Positions 50,898-59,174 of a stretch of 61,653 bases of DNA are shown piece after piece. Origin of the DNA: Vulcanisaeta sp. JCM 14467 (lineage in GTDB: Archaea; Thermoproteota; Thermoprotei; Thermoproteales; Thermocladiaceae); contig NZ_BBDM01000017.1 in NCBI RefSeq assembly GCF_001316245.1, positions 1 to 61,653 on the forward strand. The letters are read 5' to 3'. A program made the translations under genes and the position numbers. A model generated the notes under the pieces. The model was not told where the DNA came from. It searched no databases and saw nothing but the letters and a program-made list of their open reading frames with translations. Numbering within the stretch: position 1 is the stretch's first letter; the number at the start of each line of letters is the position of its first letter.

Positions 50898-51615
50898 CTA
50901 AATACTCTTCATCTCATTGAGCATTTCAACCATAGCATTTATTGGATCGGCATTTGTTGAGTACTTACTGGTTATATTACCGCTCCTGGTCAGTAGTACT
51001 AGGTACTTATTGCCCGTTGTTGCTTGTCCATCATTCATGTACGTCCTAACCAGTAAGTACTTATCACCACTTATTAGGGCTATTTCAAGGGGCATTGAGG
51101 GTATCCTGCACATGCATGATGCGCTTACTCGACCCATGTTGGCGTAGTTACGTAGAATGCCGAGTATGGTCAGTACTGTCTTAATACTCCCTGAACTCGT
51201 GTATCCAGTATTGATGAATAGTGTGTCGCCAACTGTACGGGCATATCAATGGGTAGTAATCGGAGTAACCAGAATTGGGGTCTCCAATTAGTATGAAGGC
51301 GTTCCTTATCGTGACCCAGTCATTATACTTCCTAAGGTCAACACCACCCCTACTGGGTATCCTAATCAGTGAATCCTCATTCAATGTGTATGAGCCGTAC
51401 CTACTGCCCAGGTCCATGGCCTTAATCACGTACTGCCCAAAGGACGCAATGGCTATGTGGCCCATTACCTGCCTATCCACCTTAAGCTCATCAATCAGCT
51501 CAATACCATTAACACTACCTAGGGTGGTTGTGGTGCCGTCAATACTCCACACGGCTAATTCCCTACTCACCCTTCCGATAACCACTACGGTGGGTACCCT
51601 GAAGGATGTGATCAT
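50898..51615 (-). CDS. FHA-domain protein with C-terminal extension (frameshifted)
   Basis: The N-terminal part is strand-rich. HIAIASFGQYVIKAMDLGSR, then YGSYTLNEDSLIRI, fits a forkhead-associated phosphothreonine-binding domain. A shift near 51243 leads to VGDTLFINTGYTSSGSIKTV, then a domain ending AMVEMLNEMKSI at 50898, about 240 residues in all. The C-terminal half has two Cys (CMCRIP) and a long strand pattern, family unknown. It may bind phosphorylated proteins. The segment coding for SLIRIPSRGGVD is duplicated at 49843. Confidence 0.55.
51336..51373. repeat. 38-bp exact repeat, copy inside the FHA gene
   Basis: This is the source-like copy of the repeat at 49843-49880. It codes in frame for part of the FHA domain (DSLIRIPSRGGVD region), so this is probably the original. 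Confidence 0.85.
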
Positions 51616-51673
51616 TAATTGCTCTTTTTAAATTAATTATTTAAGATTTATATTAGCACGCAACACTTCCTGC

Positions 51674-52132
51674 ATGACATTGGCAATAAGTGATGATTTG
51701 GTAAAGAGGTTAATGGGGGTTGTTGATGATAGGTGGGTTAGTATCGATGAGGTGGAGCGCCTGCTGGGTATAAAAATGAGCATGGATCTAATCAATAAAT
51801 TGAGTAGGACTGGGTTCTTTGAGGTAATGTATAGTACGTTGGATGGTACGTTCTACATAAAGAGGAGGATTGTTGGTAATGCTGTAGTTAATGCTGTCAG
51901 GAACGGCATTGGTGATTCGGGTAATGGTAGGAATAATAAGTTGAATCTTCAGAGGCTTGTGGATAGGATGAGGAGTGAGCTTCAGGGCATGATACCAAAG
52001 CCACAATTTGAGGAGTGGCTTAGTAGTAATGTTTCTGATAATTGGCGTTTAATATATAATCAATTATTGAATGATGGTGTTATTGAGGAGGTTATTGTCT
52101 CGGGTATGGTATTCGTAAAGGTCAATAAGTGA
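51674..52132 (+). CDS. Tandem winged-helix-like protein
   Basis: A protein of 152 residues with an internal repeat. The first half (VDDRWVSIDEVERLLGIKM, FEVMYSTLDGTFYIKRR) and the second half (NVSDNWRLIYNQLLNDGVI, EEVIVSGMVFVKV) share the same helix-helix-wing pattern, separated by an Asn/Gly-rich linker. It is probably a DNA- or protein-binding winged-helix dimer in one chain. No named family was recognised. TATA-like AT-rich DNA precedes it. It is divergent from the FHA gene. Confidence 0.5.
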   Translation: MTLAISDDLVKRLMGVVDDRWVSIDEVERLLGIKMSMDLINKLSRTGFFEVMYSTLDGTFYIKRRIVGNAVVNAVRNGIGDSGNGRNNKLNLQRLVDRMRSELQGMIPKPQFEEWLSSNVSDNWRLIYNQLLNDGVIEEVIVSGMVFVKVNK

Positions 52133-52138
52133 TTCACA

Positions 52139-52639
52139 TTACGGTATTGCTATGTAAACATCACCCCTCTTTTTAAGCATTCCAGCAAACACGCCCCATT
52201 CAGCCAGTAGTATCTCGAGTAGGTGCCTAATACCTGGCTCCCTAGCCTCTACGTAGCCCTTCTCATTCAGTTCCTCAATTAAGTCATCAATCGTGAACGG
52301 CCTGCGCAATCCCAGACTATAGGCGGTATGAAATGGTTCAAGGTTTAGCAGTTTCTGCCGAAGTATCCTCTTCCTATCGCTAATCTTGGCGTTCAGGAAC
52401 TCCTTACCCTCATCCGTGATCTTCACATCACCACCCTTAACCTCAACAAAACCAAGGTAAACAGCTACGTTCAAGGCCGGCATTAGATCGTCGATGTCAG
52501 ACTCCATCTCCTTGGCTATCATGAATATGTCTGCCTGCCCCTTAAACTCATTGGCGAGCGTGTCTATTAATCCAAGCACGTCTGCGAACCTCGCATCTAG
52601 AGGCATGAATGGGTACTCAGGCATAAAACCTGCTTCCAT
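52139..52639 (-). CDS. AAA-associated C-terminal-domain-like protein (stand-alone)
   Basis: About 161 residues from ATG 52624. RFADVLGLIDTLANEFKGQ, then ADIFMIAKEMESDIDDLMPA and YLGFVEVKGGDVKITDEGKE, match the domain found at the C-terminus of some nitrate/sulfonate-type ABC ATPases (AAA-associated C-terminal domain). It contains a winged-helix pattern. Here it is stand-alone, with no ABC genes nearby, so it is probably a regulator. It is convergent with the tandem winged-helix gene. Confidence 0.65.
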   Translation of the reverse strand: MEAGFMPEYPFMPLDARFADVLGLIDTLANEFKGQADIFMIAKEMESDIDDLMPALNVAVYLGFVEVKGGDVKITDEGKEFLNAKISDRKRILRQKLLNLEPFHTAYSLGLRRPFTIDDLIEELNEKGYVEAREPGIRHLLEILLAEWGVFAGMLKKRGDVYIAIP

Positions 52640-52696
52640 GGTTTATCACTTCAGTGGTTAATAAACATTATTTTCGAGTAAAAACCACCATTATGA

Positions 52697-53238
52697 TCAT
52701 GAAAGGACCAATTTATGGGAAATAACTTTGCACTTTTCACAAACCTCAACATACTCATTAACCCAGGTCCTCCATCTACGTGAATAATACCTTGAGGAGT
52801 ACATTAGGGTCATTGGTGAGCCACAGCTTGGGCAGTCATTACCCCTCAGACTACGTTACTAGCCTCCCTGTAGAAGTTTGTTATTGCGAGGTTAATACCA
52901 TCCTCCAGGTCCTCCTCCAGCCTATCGATGTTTATTGCGTATACCCTTATGTTCAGTTCCTTATTAAACCAATAACGGGCTCTCGACAGGTTATTAACAA
53001 TATAATCACTAATCACGTATGGTCTCTCGGAAACGATGAATAATGCGTTGATATCGTTAAGCTCCAGCTCCTCGATCATGCCCAGTGGGTTTGACCACCA
53101 TGGGAAGTAATCCCCGGGAATAATCCAAACCTTAGTCCTCAATCTGTTAAGGTCAGCCTTCACCGAGTCATCACGGACAATCCTAATTCTAAACCCCCTA
53201 TTCCTCAACACCTCAACGACTCTATCAATAATTCTCAT
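52697..53238 (-). CDS. Restriction-endonuclease-like/zinc-ribbon protein of unknown function (frameshifted)
   Basis: The first frame (130 residues) has alternating strands and helices: RIIDRVVEVLRNRGFRIRIV, KVWIIPGDYFPWWS, and NALFIVSERPYVI. Near 52856 a lost base hides the C-terminal zinc ribbon NDCPSCGSPMTLMYSS and VEVCEKCKVISHKLVLS, ending at 52697. The four cysteines (CPSC, CEKC) are convincing. The joined length is about 179 residues. No family was recognised; a nuclease-like or nucleotide-binding fold is only a guess. Confidence 0.5.
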
Positions 53239-53303
53239 TATAATTCCTCAGTTAATAACATGGTAGGTTAATAAATTATTTATTACCTTCCAGGGAATTA
53301 TTA

Positions 53304-53356
53304 GATGAATGATGAGGACCGGAGAGATGAGCCGTGAAGAGACCACGCAGGACTGA
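53304..53356 (+). ncRNA. Candidate C/D box sRNA
   Basis: C box ATGATGA (53309-53315) is followed by a 12-nt guide (53316-53327), a degenerate D' (TGAG, 53328-53331), C' GTGAAGA (53334-53340), a second 12-nt guide (53341-53352) and D box CTGA (53353-53356). A TATA-like taataaattatttatta (about 53269-53284) lies the right distance upstream. It fills the gap between two minus-strand genes and ends exactly at the TatD gene's stop. The degenerate D' is the weak point. Confidence 0.5.
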
Positions 53357-54132
53357 TTATTTCCTACCTAGTCGAAACACGGACAATGTATTCTCGGTAA
53401 TGACATTCCCCAACTCCATGGGGTTCATGTTTAGGATCTTCGAAAGCTCCATAAGCGTTACCTTTATGTGCACGGGTCTCGACTCCTCACCAGGGCTGGG
53501 TCCGAGTTCCGGCGTGTCACTTTCGAGGAGTATGCGGTTTAGGGGTAGGATTGAGACTAAATCCCTCTTTTGCCTGGACCTGGTTATGGTTGGTGGTATT
53601 GAGAAGTAGCAACCAAGCTCAAGCAGTTTCATTGCCTGCTCCTTACTGCCGCTGAATGCGTGCATTACGCACTTAACGGGTCCATACCTGTTCAATAACC
53701 TAATTACGTCATCCTCAGCATCCCTTGAATGTATTATCAATGGTAGGCCAAGATCCCTGGCGAGTAATATCCACTTGGTGAATATGTGCCGTGAGATCTC
53801 CCTGAGCATCCTATCCCTAACAACACTGTAGTCAAGCCCAATCTCCCCAATACCGACTATCAAATCCCTCTTCTCATTAATCACCTTTATGATTTCCTGA
53901 ACCTCCCTAATATTGAAACCACCATAGTCATACCCTAACGCAGTATAGACAAACCCACCATACTTACTTACTAGATTCAATGCATTGTCGATTTCGTTAA
54001 ATCTCATGGTCACGTTAATGATGGCTAATAACCCCTCCCTACGAGCCTCACTTATTAGTTCATCCGCGTGATTATACACATCCCACCTACTCAAATGTGC
54101 GTGTGTATCGATCAAGGCGCCTCAAGCCTCAT
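53357..54132 (-). CDS. TatD-family metal-dependent deoxyribonuclease
   Basis: A TIM-barrel hydrolase. The metal motif DTHAHLSRW is at the start, GIGEIGLDY at about 90-98, PLIIHSRDAEDDVI at about 125, VMHAFSGS at about 150, and LESDTPELGP at about 200. All metal ligands are present. The uninterrupted frame starts at TTG 54115. Just upstream ATG AGG CTT GAG GCG reads into it if one base is restored near 54117, so the real start is probably ATG 54132 (MRLEA). About 255 residues. Confidence 0.88.
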
Positions 54133-54221
54133 GATAATCCCCTAAATTAATTTAATTTAATTTGATTTAATAGGCTGGGTGTTAGGTATAGGTTTTTAAA
54201 GAGCCATTATTCCGTAACTCG

Positions 54222-54632
54222 ATGTCAGTACTCAACATAAACCCATTGATTTACAGGTTCGTTAGGTATTGCCTAAATAGGGCTTACCTGGAACTCGACG
54301 ACTCCAGGTTATCGGCTGATGAGAGGTATAGCTTGGAGACCATACTGTCAATAATTAGGCAGGCCGAAGATGGTTGGAAGGATGTTGAGAATGTCGTGAA
54401 GTTCATAAGTAATGAATTACCGAAGATCTATGGTGAAGCCCTTGAGAGACTCCCTGATAAGGTAGTTGATGAATTATTCGAGAAAGTGCTAAATAATTGT
54501 AAGGATCTCGACGAGGTTAAGACAGACCCGAGGGTGCTTAGCGCCATTGATAATGCCCTTGAGAGTATGAGGAATATAAAGAAGAAATTCCTTGAGGGTT
54601 CTAAGACGCGGATTTACGAACCATCAGCATAA
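54222..54632 (+). CDS. Helical protein preceding an XPD-like helicase
   Basis: A protein of 136 residues, entirely helical and charged in pattern: LIYRFVRYCLNRAYLELDDS, and DKVVDELFEKVLNNCKDLDE. No family was recognised. It has its own TATA-like promoter (ggtttttaaagagcc), lies 40 bp before the XPD-like helicase on the same strand, and is probably co-transcribed with it. It may be a helicase partner, inferred only from position. Confidence 0.5.
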   Translation: MSVLNINPLIYRFVRYCLNRAYLELDDSRLSADERYSLETILSIIRQAEDGWKDVENVVKFISNELPKIYGEALERLPDKVVDELFEKVLNNCKDLDEVKTDPRVLSAIDNALESMRNIKKKFLEGSKTRIYEPSA

Positions 54633-54671
54633 TCAGTGCCTAATTAATTGCTTTGAGTCATAATTATTTGA

Positions 54672-56266
54672 ATGGATATTGTTGATTACGTATACTCAAT
54701 ACTGAAGGAGAAGGACGCAGTCCTGCTAAATGCCTACCCAGGCTTTGGTAAGTCTAGGATAGCGGTGGCAATAGCAGGAAGTGGGTTAATGAGGGCGGCC
54801 AGGTATTAATAATAACTAGGTCCAGGGCGGAGGCACTGCAGCTCTGTGAGTTCGCCAGGCAAGTTGGCATTAGGGATAAGGCGTCGTTATTCCTGGGCAG
54901 AGAATCAATGTGCCCCTTCAACGCACGTAACTCCAAGCAATGCCTCATATACAGGTTAAGCGGTAGGTGCAGAGTTGGTAAGACCAAAACGCCGTTACCC
55001 ATAACGACCTGCAATCCCCTCGACCTATTTAATGATGGTTTATGCCCGTACGAGGTTAATGAGGCCCTCGCCAATCAATTACCCATAGTAATATCAACAC
55101 ATGCATACCTATCAAGTCCTGAACTTTATGGTAAGATAATGGACATAGTTAATTCCTGGAGTAAACCCCTCGTAATAATTGATGAGTTTCACAATGTCGC
55201 AGTGGGTCTTGAGGAGTCGGTGAGTATTAGCATTGATGAGTTGAGGCAATGGGCATCTCACGGCAATGACATGGCAGGTAAATTGCTAGATAAGTTGGGT
55301 AATTATACACCGCAGAGGGAGGTCGTGGTTTTAAGGAGGTTTGATATTGATGATGTGTTGAAAGGGTCGGAATTAATTAATGATAAGGTTATCGAGATAC
55401 TAACGCACTTTGGGAACGACCTATGTGCATTTACGTATGATGGAAAGCTCGTTAGATTAAGGTGTCTCTCACTTAGGCCGATTCATGACCTAATAATAAA
55501 GTCGCAAAAGGCTCTTCTTCTAACGGCAAGTATTAGCAAGAGGTTTTCCTACATAATGAGTATTTACGCCAAGCCATCGTACTACGTGGCTGTGGACTCG
55601 CTGCCGAGGGAACATCGGGAGAACCTTACCATTATCTCTATAACGGATATCGAGTTAACCCATAGAAATAGGCTGTTAAGGGAGTACCTAGACATTGTTA
55701 ATAAGGGCATTAGGGTCTTTATCGAGTCATCGCCACCAATCGGTGGCTTAGCGATTTTCTTCCCGAGCATTGATTACCTTAATTCATACGTTAATCAATA
55801 CGCACCACCAGTTTGGGGGGTGCCAACCTTCATACTCAGGGATAGTTCTGAGACCGTAAGCGTAATTAAGGCATTTAAGGAGAGTGCCAGGGTCACTAAA
55901 TCATTAATAATAACGTACGCGCAAAACCCAATCGGCGAGGGCGTGAACTTTCTTGAGCAGGAACTAATTGGTGTAATGATTATCGGGTTTCCACTGCCTC
56001 AATATAGTCAATGGAGTTTCCTGAAATCCCGTTATTATGGGAAGTTAGGAATAAATGGGTTTACGACTACGTACTTATTCCCAGCCATATCAACGACGAC
56101 GCAGATAGTAGGTAGGCTACTTAGGGATTTAGATAGACATAGGAAGGTCGCGGTCTTGTTTGATGGGAGGTTTTACCGTTATAGGAAATACATGCCCAAG
56201 TGGCTCATGTCAAGGATGAGACCGATGAGACTGGCTCAATTTTTAAATGCACCATTATGGCAATGA
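54672..56266 (+). CDS. XPD/Rad3-like superfamily 2 helicase (frameshifted)
   Basis: A DNA helicase with an iron-sulfur domain. Walker A AYPGFGKSRIA is at about 24-34. A shift near 54780 leads to LIITRSRAEALQLCEF. The Fe-S cysteines are in GRESMCPFN, KQCLIY, SGRC and DGLCPYEV, spaced as in XPD. Motif II is IIDEFHNVA, where DEFH replaces the usual DEAH. Motif V is PIGEGVNF and motif VI QIVGRLLRDLDRH. About 530 residues, the usual size of archaeal XPD. It could act in repair or transcription-coupled opening. Confidence 0.85.
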
Positions 56267-56277
56267 ACGAGACAATC

Positions 56278-56313
56278 AATAAATTAAGAATTGGAGACAC
56301 TCCCGTAATTAAT
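56278..56313. repeat. 36-bp dispersed repeat, copy 2
   Basis: It has 33/36 identity to 46191-46226. It sits in the convergent gap between the XPD-like helicase and the ATP-grasp gene. A 6-bp inverted repeat (cgagac...gtctcg) encloses it, so a stem-loop or terminator role is possible. Confidence 0.7.
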
Positions 56314-56329
56314 TAGTCTCGAAGATAAT

Positions 56330-57232
56330 CTAAGCCTTCACTTTACTAATTAGGTGACTCACAATGTACTTAGCGGGATTAATACCCGTAGCCCTCTTGA
56401 ATCCCTGCCAGCTCATTGTCGGGTTGACCTCAAGAATGAAGTAACCATCCCTGGTCTCAGCGATATCAACACCACCATAATCAAGCCCAAGAACCTCAAT
56501 AGCCTTTAAAGCCAATTCACTTAATTCACCCGTGACCTTGGCAGGCTCGGGCTTAGCTCCCTGAGCCACATTACTCTTCCACGAAACACCCCTCCTGAAC
56601 TCCGCCCCAATAACCTCATTACCCACGACAACAACCCTATAATCACCATTACCAACCTTATCAAGGAACCTCTGCACGTACATCGGCTTATTCAGGTTTG
56701 TGAAGTAACTAAATATGTGCATGGCAACATCAGCGTCATCAACCTGGAAAACCCCGAAACCCATGGCGCCCCTAATCTGCTTAACAACTGACTTGCCAAA
56801 CTCCTTAACCGCGTTGTATGCAATGAACATGTTCTCACTAACCACAGTGTCAGGTACAGGTAACCCATGCTTAGCCAGTAGCATTAGCGATATGAATTTA
56901 TCACTGGCCATCATCCAATTCATCACAGGATTCATCACATAGACACCATTAAGCTCAAGGGCCCTGACAACCCACAGCCTATGCACGAACTGCTCGAAGT
57001 CCCTAATCACCCCTATGTGCCTAAGTATGGCCCCTGCCACATTCATCTCCTCATAAATAGACCTACCAATTAGCTGATAATAATCAACGTGACCCTTACC
57101 AAACCTAACACCAATCATATCAATGTAGATCCTCCTAACCCTATGACCCAGGGACCTAATTGCATCCTCCAGATCCACCACGTCCTCAGGGTTATACTCA
57201 ACCTCATACGGCCTAATTATTCCAATATCCAC
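56330..57232 (-). CDS. RimK/LysX-type ATP-grasp ligase
   Basis: A protein of 300 residues. The N-terminal domain starts at the GTG (DIGIIRPYEVEYNPEDVVDL). The ATP-grasp core has ASDKFISLMLLAKHGLPVPDT, SVVKQIRGAMGFGVF, PMYVQRFL and VDIAETRDGYFILEVNPTMS with metal-binding Glu and Asn. It ends ATGINPAKYIVSHL. These enzymes ligate amino acids (often Glu) to a carboxylate, in lysine biosynthesis, ribosomal modification or cofactor tailing. The substrate cannot be told from this. A ribosome-binding-site-like GGAGGT lies upstream, inside the loop of the hairpin at 57238-57272. Confidence 0.85.
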   Translation of the reverse strand: MDIGIIRPYEVEYNPEDVVDLEDAIRSLGHRVRRIYIDMIGVRFGKGHVDYYQLIGRSIYEEMNVAGAILRHIGVIRDFEQFVHRLWVVRALELNGVYVMNPVMNWMMASDKFISLMLLAKHGLPVPDTVVSENMFIAYNAVKEFGKSVVKQIRGAMGFGVFQVDDADVAMHIFSYFTNLNKPMYVQRFLDKVGNGDYRVVVVGNEVIGAEFRRGVSWKSNVAQGAKPEPAKVTGELSELALKAIEVLGLDYGGVDIAETRDGYFILEVNPTMSWQGFKRATGINPAKYIVSHLISKVKA

Positions 57233-57237
57233 GGAAT

Positions 57238-57272
57238 GGGCTAATTAAAGACCTCCTTTTATTAATTAGCCC
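57238..57272. promoter_or_regulatory. 11-bp inverted repeat enclosing the ribosome-binding site of the ATP-grasp gene
   Basis: GGGCTAATTAA and TTAATTAGCCC are perfect arms around a 13-nt loop that contains the minus-strand GGAGGT. In RNA the stem could hide the ribosome-binding site. It may equally be a dyad operator. It lies 6 bp upstream of the GTG start. Confidence 0.4.
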
Positions 57273-57302
57273 AGTGAACAATTAACGAATTAGTAAGGAT
57301 TT

Positions 57303-57325
57303 GTATACGTAAAGTAAACGTATAC
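57303..57325. promoter_or_regulatory. 8-bp inverted repeat at the UbiD 3' end
   Basis: The arms gtatacgt and acgtatac are separated by 7 nt. The site abuts the UbiD stop codon and lies about 70-95 bp upstream of the ATP-grasp gene. It could be an operator for that gene or part of a terminator. Confidence 0.3.
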
Positions 57326-58669
57326 TCACCTAAGCCTAATCCTACTTAAATCAATAGAGGCAGGAATAACACCCTTCCTGAACCTGCTTACGTCAGAATT
57401 GAGTGGTCTAGTTGCGTCAATACCGACCTTAGTGGTTATGCCCTGCACTGGATCAATGGCCACTGGGTCCAGGGTGGACCCCCTGGCATACTTAATGAGT
57501 ACTAAATCCTCATCAGCCCTGAACCTCGTTGCTATAGCCCACTCAACCTCGCTTGGGTCATCAATGTTTATATCATCATCAACCACAACCACGTGCTTAA
57601 GGCTCGGGTGCGCAACGAAGGCCGCCATGATCGCATTCTTCGGGTCACCATCACTCTGCTTCCTAATGGCAATGACCGCGTGGAGCCACCCACAACCACC
57701 ATCCGTTAACCTGACAGCCTTAACCTCAGGCACCACATTATTCACGAGCTGCCATATCTTGACTTCTCTGTAAATGCCCATTAGGATCTTATGCTCCGAG
57801 TAACCCGCCACTAGGGCATGTGCAATTAATGGACTGTCTCTCCTAACGTAAACCCTGGTGATCCTGACAACAGGCTGTTCTCTAACCTCGTCATAAGTAC
57901 CCAGTATGTCCATGCAGGGCCCCTCCCTGGCCGTTTCCCTGGCCGATATGTAGCCCTCCATAACAACCTCGGCGTAGGCTGGCGCTGGCACGCCGTTGTC
58001 CAGGACCTTAACCTTAAGCGAACCGTCAAGTAGGGCGTTGGCCATGTTTAACTCAAAGACACCGAAGGGCGGTGATGAGGCTGCCGCAACGAGGATTGCT
58101 GGGTGTAAACCCCATGAGATGGTTATTGGCGTGTCCTTACCAACCTCCTTATTCCTCATGTAAATCCTATAGAGATGCCTAGGTACTAGCCTAATTACGA
58201 ATTTGTCAGGGCCGATTACGGTCAGTCTATGTATACTCGCATTGAGTATGCCCTCCCTAACATCCATGCCGATCACCACGGCACTTGTTAGGCAGGGCCC
58301 CGGCTCGAGTTCGAAGTATCTCGGTATTGGAATTTTCGTTAAATCAACATCAGGTAACGGCTCATAAACGGCATCATTAGTCTCACCGGGCTTATAAGAT
58401 GGTGCAACCTCCTCAGCCCAAAGAAGCCTTTTATAAAACTCAATATCACTCCTCACATTAAGAGCCCTATACACCTTATCTCTAGTGTTCACGACATTTC
58501 CAACCACGTGAACACCCTTAAACTCACGAACATTTGTGAATTCAAGTGTTGGTCCTTTGTCAAACCGCGTAATTACGTAGGGTATTTCGTAATTAATGTT
58601 CAATTCCTCATCAATGAACTTTAGAATTCCCTCATTCCTTAAGTCATTTAGGTATTTCCTTAGGTCCAT
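57326..58669 (-). CDS. UbiD-family (prenylated-FMN) decarboxylase
   Basis: An intact protein of 447 residues. Family motifs in order are GPTLEFTNVREFKGVHVVGN near residue 40-60, YFELEPGPCLTSAVVIGMD, RHLYRIYMRNKEVGKDTPIT, and the late metal/catalytic region EWAIATRFRADEDLVLI, with TSxR-like ends. UbiD enzymes decarboxylate unsaturated acids with prenylated FMN. In archaea one member decarboxylates anhydromevalonate phosphate in isoprenoid synthesis, and that is a possible role here. The UbiX partner is not in this window. Confidence 0.88.
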   Translation of the reverse strand: MDLRKYLNDLRNEGILKFIDEELNINYEIPYVITRFDKGPTLEFTNVREFKGVHVVGNVVNTRDKVYRALNVRSDIEFYKRLLWAEEVAPSYKPGETNDAVYEPLPDVDLTKIPIPRYFELEPGPCLTSAVVIGMDVREGILNASIHRLTVIGPDKFVIRLVPRHLYRIYMRNKEVGKDTPITISWGLHPAILVAAASSPPFGVFELNMANALLDGSLKVKVLDNGVPAPAYAEVVMEGYISARETAREGPCMDILGTYDEVREQPVVRITRVYVRRDSPLIAHALVAGYSEHKILMGIYREVKIWQLVNNVVPEVKAVRLTDGGCGWLHAVIAIRKQSDGDPKNAIMAAFVAHPSLKHVVVVDDDINIDDPSEVEWAIATRFRADEDLVLIKYARGSTLDPVAIDPVQGITTKVGIDATRPLNSDVSRFRKGVIPASIDLSRIRLR

Positions 58670-58835
58670 CAGTTCGGCATTAATATTAAGGTAAAATAGT
58701 TTTTCCGCATCATTAAGATCAAGAATTTCAGGTACAATTACAAAACCTTAACTCCACGTTCATTAATACCCGGGTCACTATAGAAGTATCCTGCCTAGTT
58801 AAATAACCATTGAATATGATCGTTCAATTCGCCGC

Positions 58836-59024
58836 TTATCGAGCCCTAGCCTGCTCAAATATCGTGTAACCGCACTTACCACAGGCCCACCTAGGTACTG
58901 GGACCTTGTGGTAAGCCATTACGGATCCGCACCTTGGGCAAATCCTCCTTAGAAACTTTATCGTACCCTTCTCATAATCAACCTCATACCAGGTATGTGC
59001 CCTTGCCTTTACTTCCTTGGGCAT
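58836..59024 (-). CDS. rps27ae: Small-subunit ribosomal protein S27ae
   Basis: A 62-residue archaeal ribosomal protein. The zinc ribbon is CPRCGSVMAYHKVPVP then WACGKCGYT. The N-terminus KARAHTWYEVDYEKGTIKF is basic and conserved. A TATA box (TCTTATAAGG on the minus strand, about 59048-59057) is about 26 bp upstream of ATG 59024, so it is leaderless. Confidence 0.95.
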   Translation of the reverse strand: MPKEVKARAHTWYEVDYEKGTIKFLRRICPRCGSVMAYHKVPVPRWACGKCGYTIFEQARAR

Positions 59025-59111
59025 TCGGGCATGGTCCTAACGCATTCCTTATAAGATTTTTCTCTCATGGCTCACGTTTCATAAACCCTTATAAGAGAAC
59101 AATGTTTCATT

Positions 59112-59128
59112 ACTCCAATGATTGGAGT
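59112..59128. promoter_or_regulatory. 17-bp perfect palindrome
   Basis: actccaat-g-attggagt is palindromic (8+1+8). It overlaps the C box of the neighbouring sRNA candidate and may be an operator, for the sRNA or for the S27ae promoter. Confidence 0.4.
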
Positions 59129-59174
59129 GGCCAGGGCTGAGCGGTGATGTGGGTCTTCCTTACTGATCATCACC
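59114..59174 (+). ncRNA. C/D box sRNA candidate (complete box architecture)
   Basis: C-like ATGATTG (59118-59124), guide 1 of 12 nt (59125-59136), D' CTGA (59137-59140), 3-nt spacer, C' GTGATGT (59144-59150), guide 2 of 12 nt (59151-59162), D CTGA (59163-59166). Guide lengths and spacing are exactly those of archaeal 2'-O-methylation guide RNAs. A TATA-like cttataag (59091-59098) lies about 25 bp upstream. The C box has two mismatches. It lies in the gap after S27ae and runs a few bases past the glycosyltransferase's stop, antisense to it. Targets are not identified. Confidence 0.65.

Noticed and set aside
49843..51373. The 38-bp direct repeats as attL/attR of an integrated element
   Set aside because: The enclosed 1.46 kb holds only the ThiR-like gene and part of the FHA gene itself. 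There is no integrase and no tRNA target.
54144..54172. Tandem AATTT-like pentamers upstream of TatD as a satellite
   Set aside because: There are only a few imperfect copies in an AT-rich promoter region, best explained as TATA-type DNA.
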